Shown here one piece after another: positions 45,360 through 54,151 of a stretch of DNA of 64,000 bases. Numbering within the stretch: the stretch's first letter is position 1; each line of letters starts with the position of its first letter. The translations under genes and the position numbers were made by a program. The notes under the pieces were generated by a model, which made no database searches, was not told the origin of the DNA, and worked only from the letters and a program-made list of their open reading frames with translations. Source of the DNA: Candidatus Dormiibacterota bacterium (GTDB taxonomy: Bacteria > Chloroflexota > Dormibacteria > Aeolococcales > Aeolococcaceae); NCBI GenBank assembly GCA_003162415.1, contig PMOL01000011.1, positions 1 to 64,000 on the forward strand, written 5' to 3'.

Positions 45360-46386
45360 GCAGAGTGGTCCTTACCGCGAGTAGGATCCGATCTAGGGAA
45401 GGTAGGTAGTAGTCCTCCAACGCGCCGGGCGGGTATGGAGTGTCGCATGAGGCCACTCGAGCCACTGGTGCATCAAGTGCCCCAAACGCCTCCTCGTGGA
45501 GGGTCGCCACTACCTCGGCACCAAACCCCCCTGTCAGCGGCGCCTCATGGACGACTATAGCTTTGCGCGTCTTAACCACGGCGCGAACGAGACCCTCGAC
45601 GTCCAAAGGAACTATCGATCGGAGATCCAGCACCAGGGCCGAGACGCCCTCTTCAGCGAGTTGGTCGGCGGCCAGTAGACATAGATGCACAGCGGCACTC
45701 CACGCAACAAGAGTGATGTCGGTGCCCTCCCGAACCACTCGAGAGACCCCAAAAGGGACGGTATAGTCGCCGTTGGGAACGCTTCCTCGGACTGTCCGGT
45801 ATATCCGTTGAGGTTCCAAATACATGACTGGATCCGGATCCCGAATAGCAGTCAATAACATTCCCTTCGCGTCGTCTGGGAAGGCAGGGCATACGACGCT
45901 GATCCCAGGGGTCTGAGTGAACTGCGCCTCGAGGGAATCAGCATGGAACTCCGGGGTCCGAGTTCCTCCGCCGAATGGCGCACGAATCGTTACCTGAGCG
46001 TGGTATCTACCTCGAGACCGGAAGCGATACCTCGCAAGCTGAAAGCCGATCTGGTGATAGGCCTGGTGCGTGAAACCAAGGAATTGGATTTCGGCCACAG
46101 GGACCATGCCACCGATCGCTAGACCGAGTGACGCTCCGACGATCGCGCCCTCAGACATCGGCGTATCCACCACCCGATCAGGGCCGAAGCGCGATTGCAA
46201 TCCTTGCGTGGCGCGGAATACACCCCCTAGCCGTCCAACGTCCATTCCAAGAACGACGACTCGCTCGTTGCGCTCCATCTCGTCGCTGAGGGCGGACCGA
46301 ATCGCCTCAAGGATCGACGCGTCGTGGGTACTCGTAGGACCATCGTCTTCCGAAGGCACGAGGCTGCTAATAGCTTGATCCTGCAA
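45346..46386 (-). CDS. 2-oxoacid dehydrogenase E1 component, beta subunit
   Basis: 346 residues from TTG 46386 (start weakly supported; the conserved part begins about residue 24). VVVLGMDVGRLGGVFRATQGLQSRFGPDRVVDTPMSEGAIVG, AEIQFLGFTHQAYHQI, RAPFGGG and the C-terminal transketolase domain VLDLRSIVPLDVEGLVRAVVKTRKAIVVHEAPLTGGFGAE. Forms the E1 heterotetramer with the overlapping alpha gene and should act with the E2 at 29.8-31.0 kb. E3 would be supplied from elsewhere. Confidence 0.92.
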   Translation of the reverse strand: MQDQAISSLVPSEDDGPTSTHDASILEAIRSALSDEMERNERVVVLGMDVGRLGGVFRATQGLQSRFGPDRVVDTPMSEGAIVGASLGLAIGGMVPVAEIQFLGFTHQAYHQIGFQLARYRFRSRGRYHAQVTIRAPFGGGTRTPEFHADSLEAQFTQTPGISVVCPAFPDDAKGMLLTAIRDPDPVMYLEPQRIYRTVRGSVPNGDYTVPFGVSRVVREGTDITLVAWSAAVHLCLLAADQLAEEGVSALVLDLRSIVPLDVEGLVRAVVKTRKAIVVHEAPLTGGFGAEVVATLHEEAFGALDAPVARVASCDTPYPPGALEDYYLPSLDRILLAVRTTLHASG

Positions 46387-46442
46387 ATAGGTGCTCTATC
46401 CCGCTGACCGGGCGCAACTGTTCCCGGTGCGACCCGTCACGG

Positions 46443-47432
46443 TCATACATCCTCACACAATTGGAACGTCAACCCACCAGACAACTCGGGCGCAGTGTCG
46501 ATCAGTCGGTATCCGCCGAGTGGGCTCACTACAGGCTGTGCCTGCACGAACCTGACGCCCGATCCGCTCAACTCCCGTATGCGATCGTCCAAGTTATCTA
46601 CGGCCCATCCAACGTGTGACACACCACCGCCGCAGAATCCCGGGTGGTTCCCGAAGCGCAACGCGAAATCCGCGTTCGCGTCATCGAACCTCGTCGGCTC
46701 CACGAACTGCGCAATCGTGCGGCCAAAGTGAAACGACGCTGCACGCAGACCTTCGCTCGACACGTCTTCCCTTTTGAAGGGCTCGACCCCGAATACCTTG
46801 CGCATGTAATCCACCATGTAATCGAGGCCCCACACCTCGTAGCAAACATGGTGGACATATTTGAGTGCCCCAGCGGGTACGTCGCTCGAAACCCACTTGT
46901 GCCCGGTAGCCTCAACTTCCCTCGCGTGGCTCCTCGTTTTCACCTGACCTTCCTCAATCGCTGTCACCTCGCTGAGAGTCAGGTTCTCGGCGAACTGAAA
47001 CCACACGCCGCGAACCGCCTCCTCGGCTACGATATTGAACACATAGTAGCCACCGTGTGCGCTCATGCCAGCCCAATCCCTCTCCCTAATATCCGCGCCC
47101 CTACTCAACAACTCAGCATGGCGCGAGGATATGTCCTCAAGCTTCCAGCAGATGTGGGATACAGTCGGCTTACCTCCGTTCCTTCGGACGACGTCGTAGT
47201 GCCTACCCAGCCGGCCGCGCGGCTGCATGAACTCTAGGAGTGACGGACCGACTGGAAAGATAGCAACCCTCGCCTTGAGAAGCGACGCCGCGGCTACACG
47301 CATCCCGGACGCAACCGCTTCATCGGCTCCCTCAGTCTTGATGGGCAATATTCCAAAGTGCCTATCCAGAAATTGCTGCACGCCGCCAAGGTCCAAACCG
47401 TACATGGAGACGTGATGGACATCTTTAAGCAT
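46443..47432 (-). CDS. Two-domain VOC-family protein
   Basis: 329 residues from ATG 47432 (GGAGGG upstream), overlapping the end of the preceding VOC gene. Domain 1 about 1-150 (DVHHVSMYGLDLGGVQQFLDRHFGILP ... VSHICWKLEDISSRHAELLSRG ... GGYYVFNI), domain 2 about 185-329 (KYVHHVCYEVWGLDYMVDYMRKVFGVEP ... VSHVGWAVDNLDDRIRELSGSG ... GGYRLIDTAPELSGGLTFQLCE). Each has the two His, and domain 2 a last-strand Gln/Glu position. Resembles methylmalonyl-CoA epimerase or dioxygenase folds; the exact reaction is unknown. Confidence 0.78.
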   Translation of the reverse strand: MLKDVHHVSMYGLDLGGVQQFLDRHFGILPIKTEGADEAVASGMRVAAASLLKARVAIFPVGPSLLEFMQPRGRLGRHYDVVRRNGGKPTVSHICWKLEDISSRHAELLSRGADIRERDWAGMSAHGGYYVFNIVAEEAVRGVWFQFAENLTLSEVTAIEEGQVKTRSHAREVEATGHKWVSSDVPAGALKYVHHVCYEVWGLDYMVDYMRKVFGVEPFKREDVSSEGLRAASFHFGRTIAQFVEPTRFDDANADFALRFGNHPGFCGGGVSHVGWAVDNLDDRIRELSGSGVRFVQAQPVVSPLGGYRLIDTAPELSGGLTFQLCEDV

Positions 47433-47913
47433 CGGTGCCCTCCAATGCACCGGCGACGTTCTCGCAGAGCTGCAGCCTGATACCCATGCGCGCGTCCGGA
47501 AACGTCTTATTCAGCGCGGCGAGCTCGTTTTGTATGCGCATCCCACAGGACTCCTCCGGAGCAATGTCGATCAGGTCATATCCACCGTGTGGGCTCGACG
47601 TGATCGTGGACTGCGTGAAGTCGACGCCGTTGGCTCTCAGGTCCGCGACGCTGCTTTCAAGATCTCTAACGGTCAAGCCGATATGCGAGATTACGGGTCC
47701 CCCAAACCGTCGCAGGAGCTCGTACTCGATCGAGGCGGTTCGGCCCGGCTGTGAGAACCGAAGGATTGTCTCGCCGACTTCGTACTCAACGGCCCTGACT
47801 GGACCACTGTCCTCTCTACGGTTTGGGTCTACCCCAAAGTGATCGTGAAAGTAAGCTTCGACGCTGTCCAAGTCCCACACGAGGTAGGTGACGTGGTGTA
47901 TTCCCTGGAGCAT
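47425..47913 (-). CDS. VOC-family protein (methylmalonyl-CoA epimerase-like)
   Basis: 162 residues, single VOC unit: GIHHVTYLVWDLDSVEAYFHDHFGVDP, ISHIGLTVRDLESSVADLRANGVDF, GGYDLIDIAPEESCGMRIQ. His6/7, the second His in ISHIG and the Glu/Gln of the last strand fit the metal site. It is very similar in layout to each half of the next gene, with which it overlaps, so the pair probably arose by duplication and may form a mixed complex. ATG 47913 has AGGAGGC upstream. Confidence 0.82.
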   Translation of the reverse strand: MLQGIHHVTYLVWDLDSVEAYFHDHFGVDPNRREDSGPVRAVEYEVGETILRFSQPGRTASIEYELLRRFGGPVISHIGLTVRDLESSVADLRANGVDFTQSTITSSPHGGYDLIDIAPEESCGMRIQNELAALNKTFPDARMGIRLQLCENVAGALEGTDA

Positions 47914-48184
47914 TGATGCCTCCTAGCTCGTACGGACCTCCCACTGGGCGATTCGTGACGGCAAGATAGCCGAAATAACTGGCGTGCCAGCGCTACTGGC
48001 CTCGGTCTGCGGCAAGTTTTACGCACCTCCTGCATTCCCGTCAACGAACGGCACACGCGCTGCGTCTCCGTCGAGCGCGTCCGCCATGAGTCCGTAGCGT
48101 GAAGGCAGCGAGGTCGGTTCGGTACGCGATCCCTTGGCCGCGTAGTTCGAGGCACGACGGCGCGAGCATGAGGGCCGCCCTAGG

Positions 48185-48544
48185 CTAACCGACCAACTGA
48201 ACTACGGGCTGCGGCTCGGTACAAATGACGGCGAGGTAGACGCAGGGATCGCCACCGCCATTCCAGATTCGAAATGGGGCGCCGGCTGGCAACACGGCCA
48301 GCGTCCCCGAGCCAGCCTCGTGCGTGTCACCGGCAATCTCGATCTGCATCGCCCCGCTGAGTACATAGAGTAGTTGATCGACGCGATAAGCGTGGGTGGC
48401 GGCAGGGGGATCCTCCCCGGGCGGCGTCTTGGTGCAGGTGACCAGGCAACTGGTCGCGCCCGAACCGTAGCCGAGTAGCTGTTGCGACACCTTCTCGCTC
48501 GTGGCGCCGAGACGCTCGAAATCAACTCTCCGCAAGAATTCCAT
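48185..48544 (-). CDS. Small cupin-domain protein, paralogue of 40780-41148
   Basis: 119 residues from ATG 48544. Single cupin: AATHAYRVDQLLYVLSGAMQIEIAGDTHEAGSGTLAVLPAGAPFRIWNGGGD. Shares the start pattern (RVDFERLGATSEKVSQQLLGYGSGATSCLVTCTKTPPGE versus the other's SGATTCRVSVVKFPPGA). Metal-ligand His are fewer here. Possibly a ligand-sensing accessory protein. Confidence 0.75.
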   Translation of the reverse strand: MEFLRRVDFERLGATSEKVSQQLLGYGSGATSCLVTCTKTPPGEDPPAATHAYRVDQLLYVLSGAMQIEIAGDTHEAGSGTLAVLPAGAPFRIWNGGGDPCVYLAVICTEPQPVVQLVG

Positions 48545-48736
48545 CACCGTTCGAACTCTAACATCGCCGCCAGGAGACTTCCATCGGACTCCACTTCCGC
48601 CGAGGTAACGGCGGGGCGTCGAATCCCCGCCACCTAACTCCCAGATCCATTGGCACACTCGACGATCCCTGTGGATCAACATCCCACCTCAGCGGCACCG
48701 AAGCGGAACGTGTCTCACCACCACCTCGGGCCTACT

Positions 48737-49708
48737 TCACACAGATGGCATCGGAAAGCTCAAGAGCGCTGGGCGACCGCCGTCGATGGCCGTGGTGTAC
48801 ACCACCCCGTTCTTGCGGTCGTATCCAACCCAACTGGCACCTTTAGCTGTGGCAACACTCCTGAGCAGGCGCACGGGATCACCACCGAATATCCCAACCA
48901 CTGGCCCCATTCTTGAGCCGTTTGCCGCAAACAAATACCGATCGAGCGATGGCTCGTATAGGGCGCCGTCCCCGCAACCGCACTCCTCGATTACCGACTC
49001 TACTACCTGCCGTTCCAGATCCCAGATTACCGTGTGCGGTCGTTGCTTGTTGCTGCACGCGAGTAGCGCACGGTTCGCCTTCGCGTCGATGGCCAGACCA
49101 TTGGGGAAGCAGGGATCTCCTATCGGAAAGCGATTTACCAACCGATTACTCTCCGACTCAATCTGGTAGAGGACGTTGTCCCGGTTGTCCGTAAGATAAA
49201 TCATGCCGTCGGCTTCATTGAATCGCGGTTGTTCCAGGCCGCTTCCAAGACCATCGGTGCGACCTACGATCTCGTCGGTTACCGCATCGACAGTTACCAG
49301 AAGCCCGTCCATGCGATTGGCTGCATACACCCTCTCGCGCGTAGCTTCGTAGTCGAGAAGATCGACGTGGTTACGGCCACCTGTAATGATCTGTGACGCC
49401 ACTGTTTGAGCCGCGAGAGACTTGGCCGAGATGTCCACGACGGCCAAAGTGCTTCCGGACATGCCCGCGTAAAGCTTACGAACGTTACTCGCGACTGAAA
49501 GTCCATATACCCGGCCCCCGAGTTTGATGGTTGCTTCGTACTTCGCTCGAGGGGAAGAGATGTCAAAGACGTCAACCCCACCGCTCCAGTTATCTGCCAG
49601 ATACAACACCTGACGCTCATGATCAATTGCGAGCGTATCGCAGAACTTAGCCCGTACTCCTTCGGGCAATGGAGTTAGGGTCGCGGGAGTGTCATCGAAC
49701 AACGCCAT
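48737..49708 (-). CDS. Beta-propeller (YVTN/SMP-30-like) protein
   Basis: 323 residues from ATG 49708 (GGAG eight bases upstream). Repeated blade signatures: LAIDHERQVLYLADNWSGGVDVFDI, YGLSVASNVRKLYAGMSGSTLAVVDI, VYAANRMDGLLVTVDAVTDEIVG, MIYLTDNRDNVLYQIESESN, NGLAIDAKANRALLACSN. No signal peptide, so cytoplasmic. It could be a lactonase of the YncE/SMP-30 kind. First gene behind a good promoter with an overlapping inverted repeat, probably leading the operon down to E1-alpha. Confidence 0.75.
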   Translation of the reverse strand: MALFDDTPATLTPLPEGVRAKFCDTLAIDHERQVLYLADNWSGGVDVFDISSPRAKYEATIKLGGRVYGLSVASNVRKLYAGMSGSTLAVVDISAKSLAAQTVASQIITGGRNHVDLLDYEATRERVYAANRMDGLLVTVDAVTDEIVGRTDGLGSGLEQPRFNEADGMIYLTDNRDNVLYQIESESNRLVNRFPIGDPCFPNGLAIDAKANRALLACSNKQRPHTVIWDLERQVVESVIEECGCGDGALYEPSLDRYLFAANGSRMGPVVGIFGGDPVRLLRSVATAKGASWVGYDRKNGVVYTTAIDGGRPALLSFPMPSV

Positions 49709-49782
49709 AGCATCTCCACCTTATCGAACGATGTGCGCACCCCACAATGCTGGGTATCTGGCCAATCGCCGATTCCAAGCTG

Positions 49783-49811
49783 ATCGTAGGGTCGACCTAA
49801 TCCGCTGTCAA
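49783..49811 (-). promoter_or_regulatory. Strong sigma-70-like promoter of the 44-50 kb operon
   Basis: Minus strand: TTGACA (49811-49806), exactly 17 bases, TACGAT (49788-49783). The leader to the ATG at 49708 is about 70 nt. Confidence 0.7.
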
Positions 49812-49819
49812 ACAGCGGA
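49801..49819. promoter_or_regulatory. Inverted repeat overlapping the -35 box
   Basis: TCCGCTGT, three-base spacer CAA, ACAGCGGA: eight-base arms with the -35 hexamer inside. A repressor bound here would occlude RNA polymerase. The TetR protein at 52.6-53.3 kb is a candidate binder (inference). Confidence 0.65.
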
Positions 49820-50065
49820 CGATCGCTCGTCATTCGCAGAAAGACCTCGCCCACCAACGCCGCTCGCTTGCGTGTGATCGCGCATCTACCGCAGTGACAG
49901 CGCGTTACCAGAACGTTAACACCCTGCCCATCAGAGTTCAGCGGCGCTCGGAATACCCGCCTTCCGAGGCCTCCAAACGCCACACTTCGGTTGTGATTCT
50001 GCGACCTCGCGGTTGAGCTCGAGAACTGCCGCGACGCCCTCCTGCACCGCATCCAGCAGCGCATC

Positions 50066-51130
50066 CTACATCCAAGCGGACACGAGTTCGAGGGCACGAC
50101 GAGCCATGTGCGGGACGCCAACATCGAGGCGCGCGAACGTGGAGTGGTCAGTGATGCCATCGCAGTAGCGTTGATAGGAGGTCTCCATGATGATCGCTAT
50201 CTTCCATCCAGCTAGAGCGATATACCAACTCATCGACCTTAGCCGCCGCCCCGTGCGTCGAGCATATTCATCTGCTAGTTCGAGTCGAGTTGGGAATCCG
50301 CTGCGGTCGGTTACCGAACACACAGGAATGGCGAACGTCTCCTCGCCGGCTTCTCGCCAAAAATACAGCAGCCAACCCAAATCTGCGAGTGGATCGCCGA
50401 GGGTTGACAGTTCCCAATCAAGAATCGCCTTGATCGTCGGAGCCTCTGGGAGTCCCACCACGACGTTGTCCAACTTGTAGTCACCGTGGATGAGGGTAGT
50501 GTTCAGTTGCTCGGGAACGTTGCCACGGAGCCAATCTCCGAGCGTGTCGAGTTCCCTTATTTCGCGGCGTCGTACCCGCTCCCACTGACTCTGAAGACGG
50601 CTGAGTTGACGGTTCAGATAACCAGCTTGCGGAGCCAGATCGACGAGGCCCGCCTGGCTGACCGATACTGAATGGATGCAGGTGAGGCTTCGGATAAATT
50701 GCTCACTAAGGGTGGTCAAGTCGCCAGCAGTAGTCCCGACCGGTATGACGTCCCTCAGCACGGCGCCATCGATGTACTCCATGACGTAGAACGGCGCGCC
50801 CATCACGCTCTTGTTACCGCAGAAAGCGTGTACCCGCGGTACAGGTACGTCTGGCGCTCGATCGGCCAGCGCTCTCATTACTCGAAACTCACGACCGACG
50901 TCAAAGGCGCCACGCGGATGCGTCCCCAGCGGGGGTCGTCGCAGAACCACGGACCACGCTAGATTTCGCACGAGGTAGGTCAAACATGACTGTCCATTGC
51001 CTATTCGCGATAGGGTGAAATCACCCTCAAAGCCTGGCAGGGCGTCAGCGAACCAGTACCGCAAGCGAGGTGGAACAGGCTCGGGGGAAAGGCGTGCTGT
51101 CGAAAGGGCAGACCGCCCCCATTCGGACAT
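50066..51130 (-). CDS. Phosphotransferase (APH/choline-kinase fold, FadE36-like)
   Basis: 354 residues from ATG 51130 (AGGCAGAG upstream). FTLSRIGNGQSCLTYLV glycine loop, VPVPRVHAFC, FYVMEYIDGAV, catalytic LIHGDYKLDNVVV, and metal-binding AILDWELSTLGDPLADLGWLL. In actinomycetes such kinases sit beside acyl-CoA dehydrogenases, where some phosphorylate 4-hydroxy acyl-CoAs before dehydration. The acyl-CoA dehydrogenase at 42.9 kb makes that role plausible. After the TAG stop the same frame stays open for 47 codons; this seems coincidental. Confidence 0.88.
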   Translation of the reverse strand: MSEWGRSALSTARLSPEPVPPRLRYWFADALPGFEGDFTLSRIGNGQSCLTYLVRNLAWSVVLRRPPLGTHPRGAFDVGREFRVMRALADRAPDVPVPRVHAFCGNKSVMGAPFYVMEYIDGAVLRDVIPVGTTAGDLTTLSEQFIRSLTCIHSVSVSQAGLVDLAPQAGYLNRQLSRLQSQWERVRRREIRELDTLGDWLRGNVPEQLNTTLIHGDYKLDNVVVGLPEAPTIKAILDWELSTLGDPLADLGWLLYFWREAGEETFAIPVCSVTDRSGFPTRLELADEYARRTGRRLRSMSWYIALAGWKIAIIMETSYQRYCDGITDHSTFARLDVGVPHMARRALELVSAWM

Positions 51131-51285
51131 CACTCTGCCTGAGGAACCATTATTGGCCCGCCTCAAAAGCTAAGAGACTAAGTGCTGTCCTTGTCTGTAG
51201 TCTATTGGTGGCGACCCGATCCCATCTGAACGCCGTCGCAAGCGTGCAAGGGTACGCTCCGTGGGTGAGGGAGGGCATGGAGTGC

Positions 51286-52539
51286 CTATCCGGCGGACGC
51301 TAGAGCAACTTCTCTGTGCTCCCTGGGCGCCGGGGCTCCCTTCCGGTGACTATGTCCGGCATGCCGGACAAATGGAATCGCCAGGTTCTCTGCTCGGCCC
51401 TGCGAGGCTTCGAGCCGCCCGACGACAGTCGCTGAATCATGCGCATCTTGGATCCCGCGAGTTAGGTTTAGCCAAGCCGCGGCAAGCTCGCTGAGATGTT
51501 GTGCAGCGGCCGGCAGGCGCGCTAAACGGTCGAGGTCCCGAGGGGAAAGCAGCGTGAGCGTTTCCATCGTCATTCCATCTATGCAGTCAAGTGCTATGAC
51601 CAGCATTTCGAGCTCGTTTGGCTCCGTCGAAAGCGCGCCCGAAGGAAGGTCGTTCGAGGATAGAACCGCCGCAACGCCGAGACGAGGAGCCCTACCGATG
51701 TGTGACTTATTTGACTGAAGATGGAGACTGTACGTCTCGCGTACCACGCGCGTAGCTACTTCCCGCGGGTCGCTTCCGTCCTGCGCAATACCTTTGCGAA
51801 CGCTCGCAATGACATCTCCAAGCACAGGCCGCAAGCTTGCCGCGATTCGACCCGAAACGGGTGGCACATTGTCATTCCCAATTGCGACCTGAAGAGCGCG
51901 ATGCAGCCGTCCTTGATCCAGCAATTCGTATGCACGACTTCTGCTTAGTGCGAACTCCATTCGGACGTAGCATTCCCAAGTCCGGTAACCCAATGCGACC
52001 CAGGCGCGGCCCTCATGGGCTTCCAGAAGTAGCAAACAAACGCTCGCGAAACCCTCCTTAATGCGCAGTGTGAGCGCACGTGCCTCGGATTCAGCCATCA
52101 CTGCCTGTTCCTCAACGCCAGCATCGTCGATGGAAGGCTGGGACGGGAAAAACTCGCCTCTTGTGGTCCGCCGATCCACACTGATAGTCGACATGCAAGC
52201 CGCCTGGGCGGCGAAGACCGCATCTTGGGCGTCGAATATTGACATCCCAGTACAAACAGCTGGAACCTCTGAAGAGAGGTCGGCGGCTAGGGCGCTTGTG
52301 AGGGAGCACTCGCCGTTTTCGATCGCTCCTTCCAACCTCCCCAACAGGCCGTCGAGACGGTGAAGCCGACGGCGTCCTCCTCCGACTGTATCCCGCACGG
52401 TCCGAACCTCCTCTTGGACTCTCCGGATGCCCAGCCCCGGAGTGTATGGATCTCCATACTGACTGTCAAGCGAGCGCTCGCTCGGGAGGTCAGCCAGGCG
52501 ACGCAGCCGATCCGAGGGTCGAGTCAGTGCTAGATACAC
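51286..52539 (-). CDS. Putative DNA-binding protein of mobile-element type
   Basis: The conserved core is about 130 residues: EARALTLRIKEGFASVCLLLLEAHEGRAWVALGYRTWECYVRMEFALSRSRAYELLDQGRLHRALQVA, a pattern seen in ParB-like/HTH proteins of actinobacterial prophages and plasmids, where the SRSRAYELLDQGR part is the HTH. Start not settled: GTG 52539 gives ~417 residues; ATG 52245 or 52098 would give shorter forms beginning nearer the core. The N-terminal third is charged with no known family. Unusual in the middle of metabolic genes. Confidence 0.6.
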   Translation of the reverse strand: MYLALTRPSDRLRRLADLPSERSLDSQYGDPYTPGLGIRRVQEEVRTVRDTVGGGRRRLHRLDGLLGRLEGAIENGECSLTSALAADLSSEVPAVCTGMSIFDAQDAVFAAQAACMSTISVDRRTTRGEFFPSQPSIDDAGVEEQAVMAESEARALTLRIKEGFASVCLLLLEAHEGRAWVALGYRTWECYVRMEFALSRSRAYELLDQGRLHRALQVAIGNDNVPPVSGRIAASLRPVLGDVIASVRKGIAQDGSDPREVATRVVRETYSLHLQSNKSHIGRAPRLGVAAVLSSNDLPSGALSTEPNELEMLVIALDCIDGMTMETLTLLSPRDLDRLARLPAAAQHLSELAAAWLNLTRGIQDAHDSATVVGRLEASQGRAENLAIPFVRHAGHSHRKGAPAPREHREVALASAG

Positions 52540-52606
52540 CTTGCCGAACGTTGCAAGGAAGGCGTGACTGCCCTCCAAGGGAACGGGTTCCCCGGGCTCG
52601 TTCCGC

Positions 52607-53275
52607 CTACCGCTCTCCCTCCCCCGCTCGCGGATGCGTGCTGGCACCGTCAAGGTATATTCGCGCAAAGTCCGTGGCAAGAGCTCGGACGTCGAGTTCA
52701 CCGCGCTCTTCGAACCAAAAGATGGCCCAGTTGAGCAGATCAAGCAAACCTAGCGTCAGGACCTTTGTGGAAATGTCGGAGCGGATTATCCCGGCCAGCT
52801 GACCCTCCTGAAGAAGTTGCTCGATAAAGTCCTGGTATTCATCTCGCATTGAGACGACTTGACGGCGGCGTGCGACTGACAGCGAACGCAACTCTGTCAG
52901 CATCGTCGCGTGCTGGTCTTTGTCTTCAAGAATTGCGCTTAGGTGGCCGTGGATGAACCGCTCCACCCGCTCGCGAGGGTCGTCCGCTTCAGAAACATCC
53001 GCTCGTGCGCGGGCCAGAACGTTGGTTAAGGCCCTCCGACAGATTTCAAATAAGAGGTCTTCCTTCTTCTTCACATGATGGTAGAGCGTCGCATTCTGCA
53101 CCCCCAGCGTCTCCGACAACTGTCGGGTGGAAGTCGCCGTGTAGCCCTGCCGCCAGAACAAGTGCGCAGCCGTGCTCAGAAGCCGCGTTGCAACGGGACC
53201 GTCGGGTGGGTTCCCGACTTGCCTTCTTCGGTTAGCCAACTTCGAATCAGGTGGTGTCAAGCCTCGCTCTCCCAT
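52607..53275 (-). CDS. TetR-family regulator (fatty-acid/KstR2-like)
   Basis: 222 residues. HTH at about 28-75: RLLSTAAHLFWRQGYTATSTRQLSETLGVQNATLYHHVKKKEDLLFEIC. The C-terminal part (RVERFIHGHLSAILEDKDQHATMLTELRSL, GLLDLLNWAIFWF) matches TetR_C groups that sense acyl-CoAs. It is divergent from the small monooxygenase gene at 53.7 kb. Likely controls part of the 40-50 kb degradation genes, whose promoters carry inverted repeats. Confidence 0.9.
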   Translation of the reverse strand: MGERGLTPPDSKLANRRRQVGNPPDGPVATRLLSTAAHLFWRQGYTATSTRQLSETLGVQNATLYHHVKKKEDLLFEICRRALTNVLARARADVSEADDPRERVERFIHGHLSAILEDKDQHATMLTELRSLSVARRRQVVSMRDEYQDFIEQLLQEGQLAGIIRSDISTKVLTLGLLDLLNWAIFWFEERGELDVRALATDFARIYLDGASTHPRAGEGER

Positions 53276-53692
53276 TTTAGCGACACTCTGTAGATAGACA
53301 GCGCACTACCACACTAGCGCTATCAACGGTAGGCTGCTGCGATTCCGCCAATTGCTTCAGCGCCTACTGCCGAGCGCGTCGGGACCAGGACATTACCATC
53401 GCGCCACGATATTGACATCCGCCCCTATGTCGAGCGTGGCTATACGACGCCTAGCTACCCTCAGGGACGGAGTGTGTACCCACCACGAGTCGAGATGCCG
53501 CGCCTTGGCGGAGCTGATTCACTGTAGGCCCGACGTCAGGTGCGGATGTCCCAGGCATGCCTCTTCGTGGCGGCTTGGGCAGGCAGCGACATGACGTCGG
53601 CGAGTGGATGGTGCGGACCAACATTGACGTTCCAGCAAACTGCTTCTCCTAGATCGCGCGTCCAATTGAGATGGCACAATTGGCGGGGATTT
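53276..53692. other. Intergenic, divergent promoter region
   Basis: About 415 bp between the TetR start and the monooxygenase-like gene. No gene or clear operator recognised. Confidence 0.35.
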
Positions 53693-54121
53693 GTGAAGGT
53701 CGTAGCGAAAGGGGGTCGGCGTGATGATCTCGTTGTCGCTCTCAACGAGCCTTTTGATCACCTTCTTACGCACGAGCCGAAGTGCGAGGCCAACGTCGTC
53801 CACCTGGATAACGATGACTTGGATGCCGTGTGGGTATATGAGCTCTTTTCAGGCCCTGACGGACTAGTCGATCATAGAGCCAGTTCCGTTCTCGCGCGAC
53901 TGCGCACGGATGTCTTTCCTCAGATCGTGACGGAGGTCACTGCCTGGCACTGGGGCACGCCCCTTTTCGCATCGGGGTTGACAGCCGGGATCCGGCCGCT
54001 GGCGTGGTCGACCGATCATCTTCGACGGAGTCCGCAGCGGGCTCCAGTTGCCACGGGGATTAGCCGCGAACCTGAGCGGGCTCAGGTCTCGAATGCGGCG
54101 CATGTAGAATGTGCACTCTGA
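53693..54121 (+). CDS. Antibiotic-biosynthesis-monooxygenase (ABM) domain protein
   Basis: From GTG 53693, 142 residues; the same frame is open back to ATG 53540, but that part is not conserved. ABM ferredoxin-like domain about 1-98: VKVVAKGGRRDDLVVALNEPFDHLLTHEPKCEANVVHLDNDDLDAVWVYELFSGPDGLVDHR, matching small quinol-monooxygenase-like proteins. About 45 extra residues follow the usual end (TPLFASGL) and look random, suggesting a lost stop codon or late frameshift. Confidence 0.6.
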   Translation: MKVVAKGGRRDDLVVALNEPFDHLLTHEPKCEANVVHLDNDDLDAVWVYELFSGPDGLVDHRASSVLARLRTDVFPQIVTEVTAWHWGTPLFASGLTAGIRPLAWSTDHLRRSPQRAPVATGISREPERAQVSNAAHVECAL

Positions 54122-54151
54122 GAACAAAAAGAATTCCAAGCCCGAGCGTTA

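Noticed and set aside
49925..50065. In-frame extension of the phosphotransferase past its TAG stop
   Set aside because: The protein already has the usual length and a plausible end; 47 open codons can be chance.
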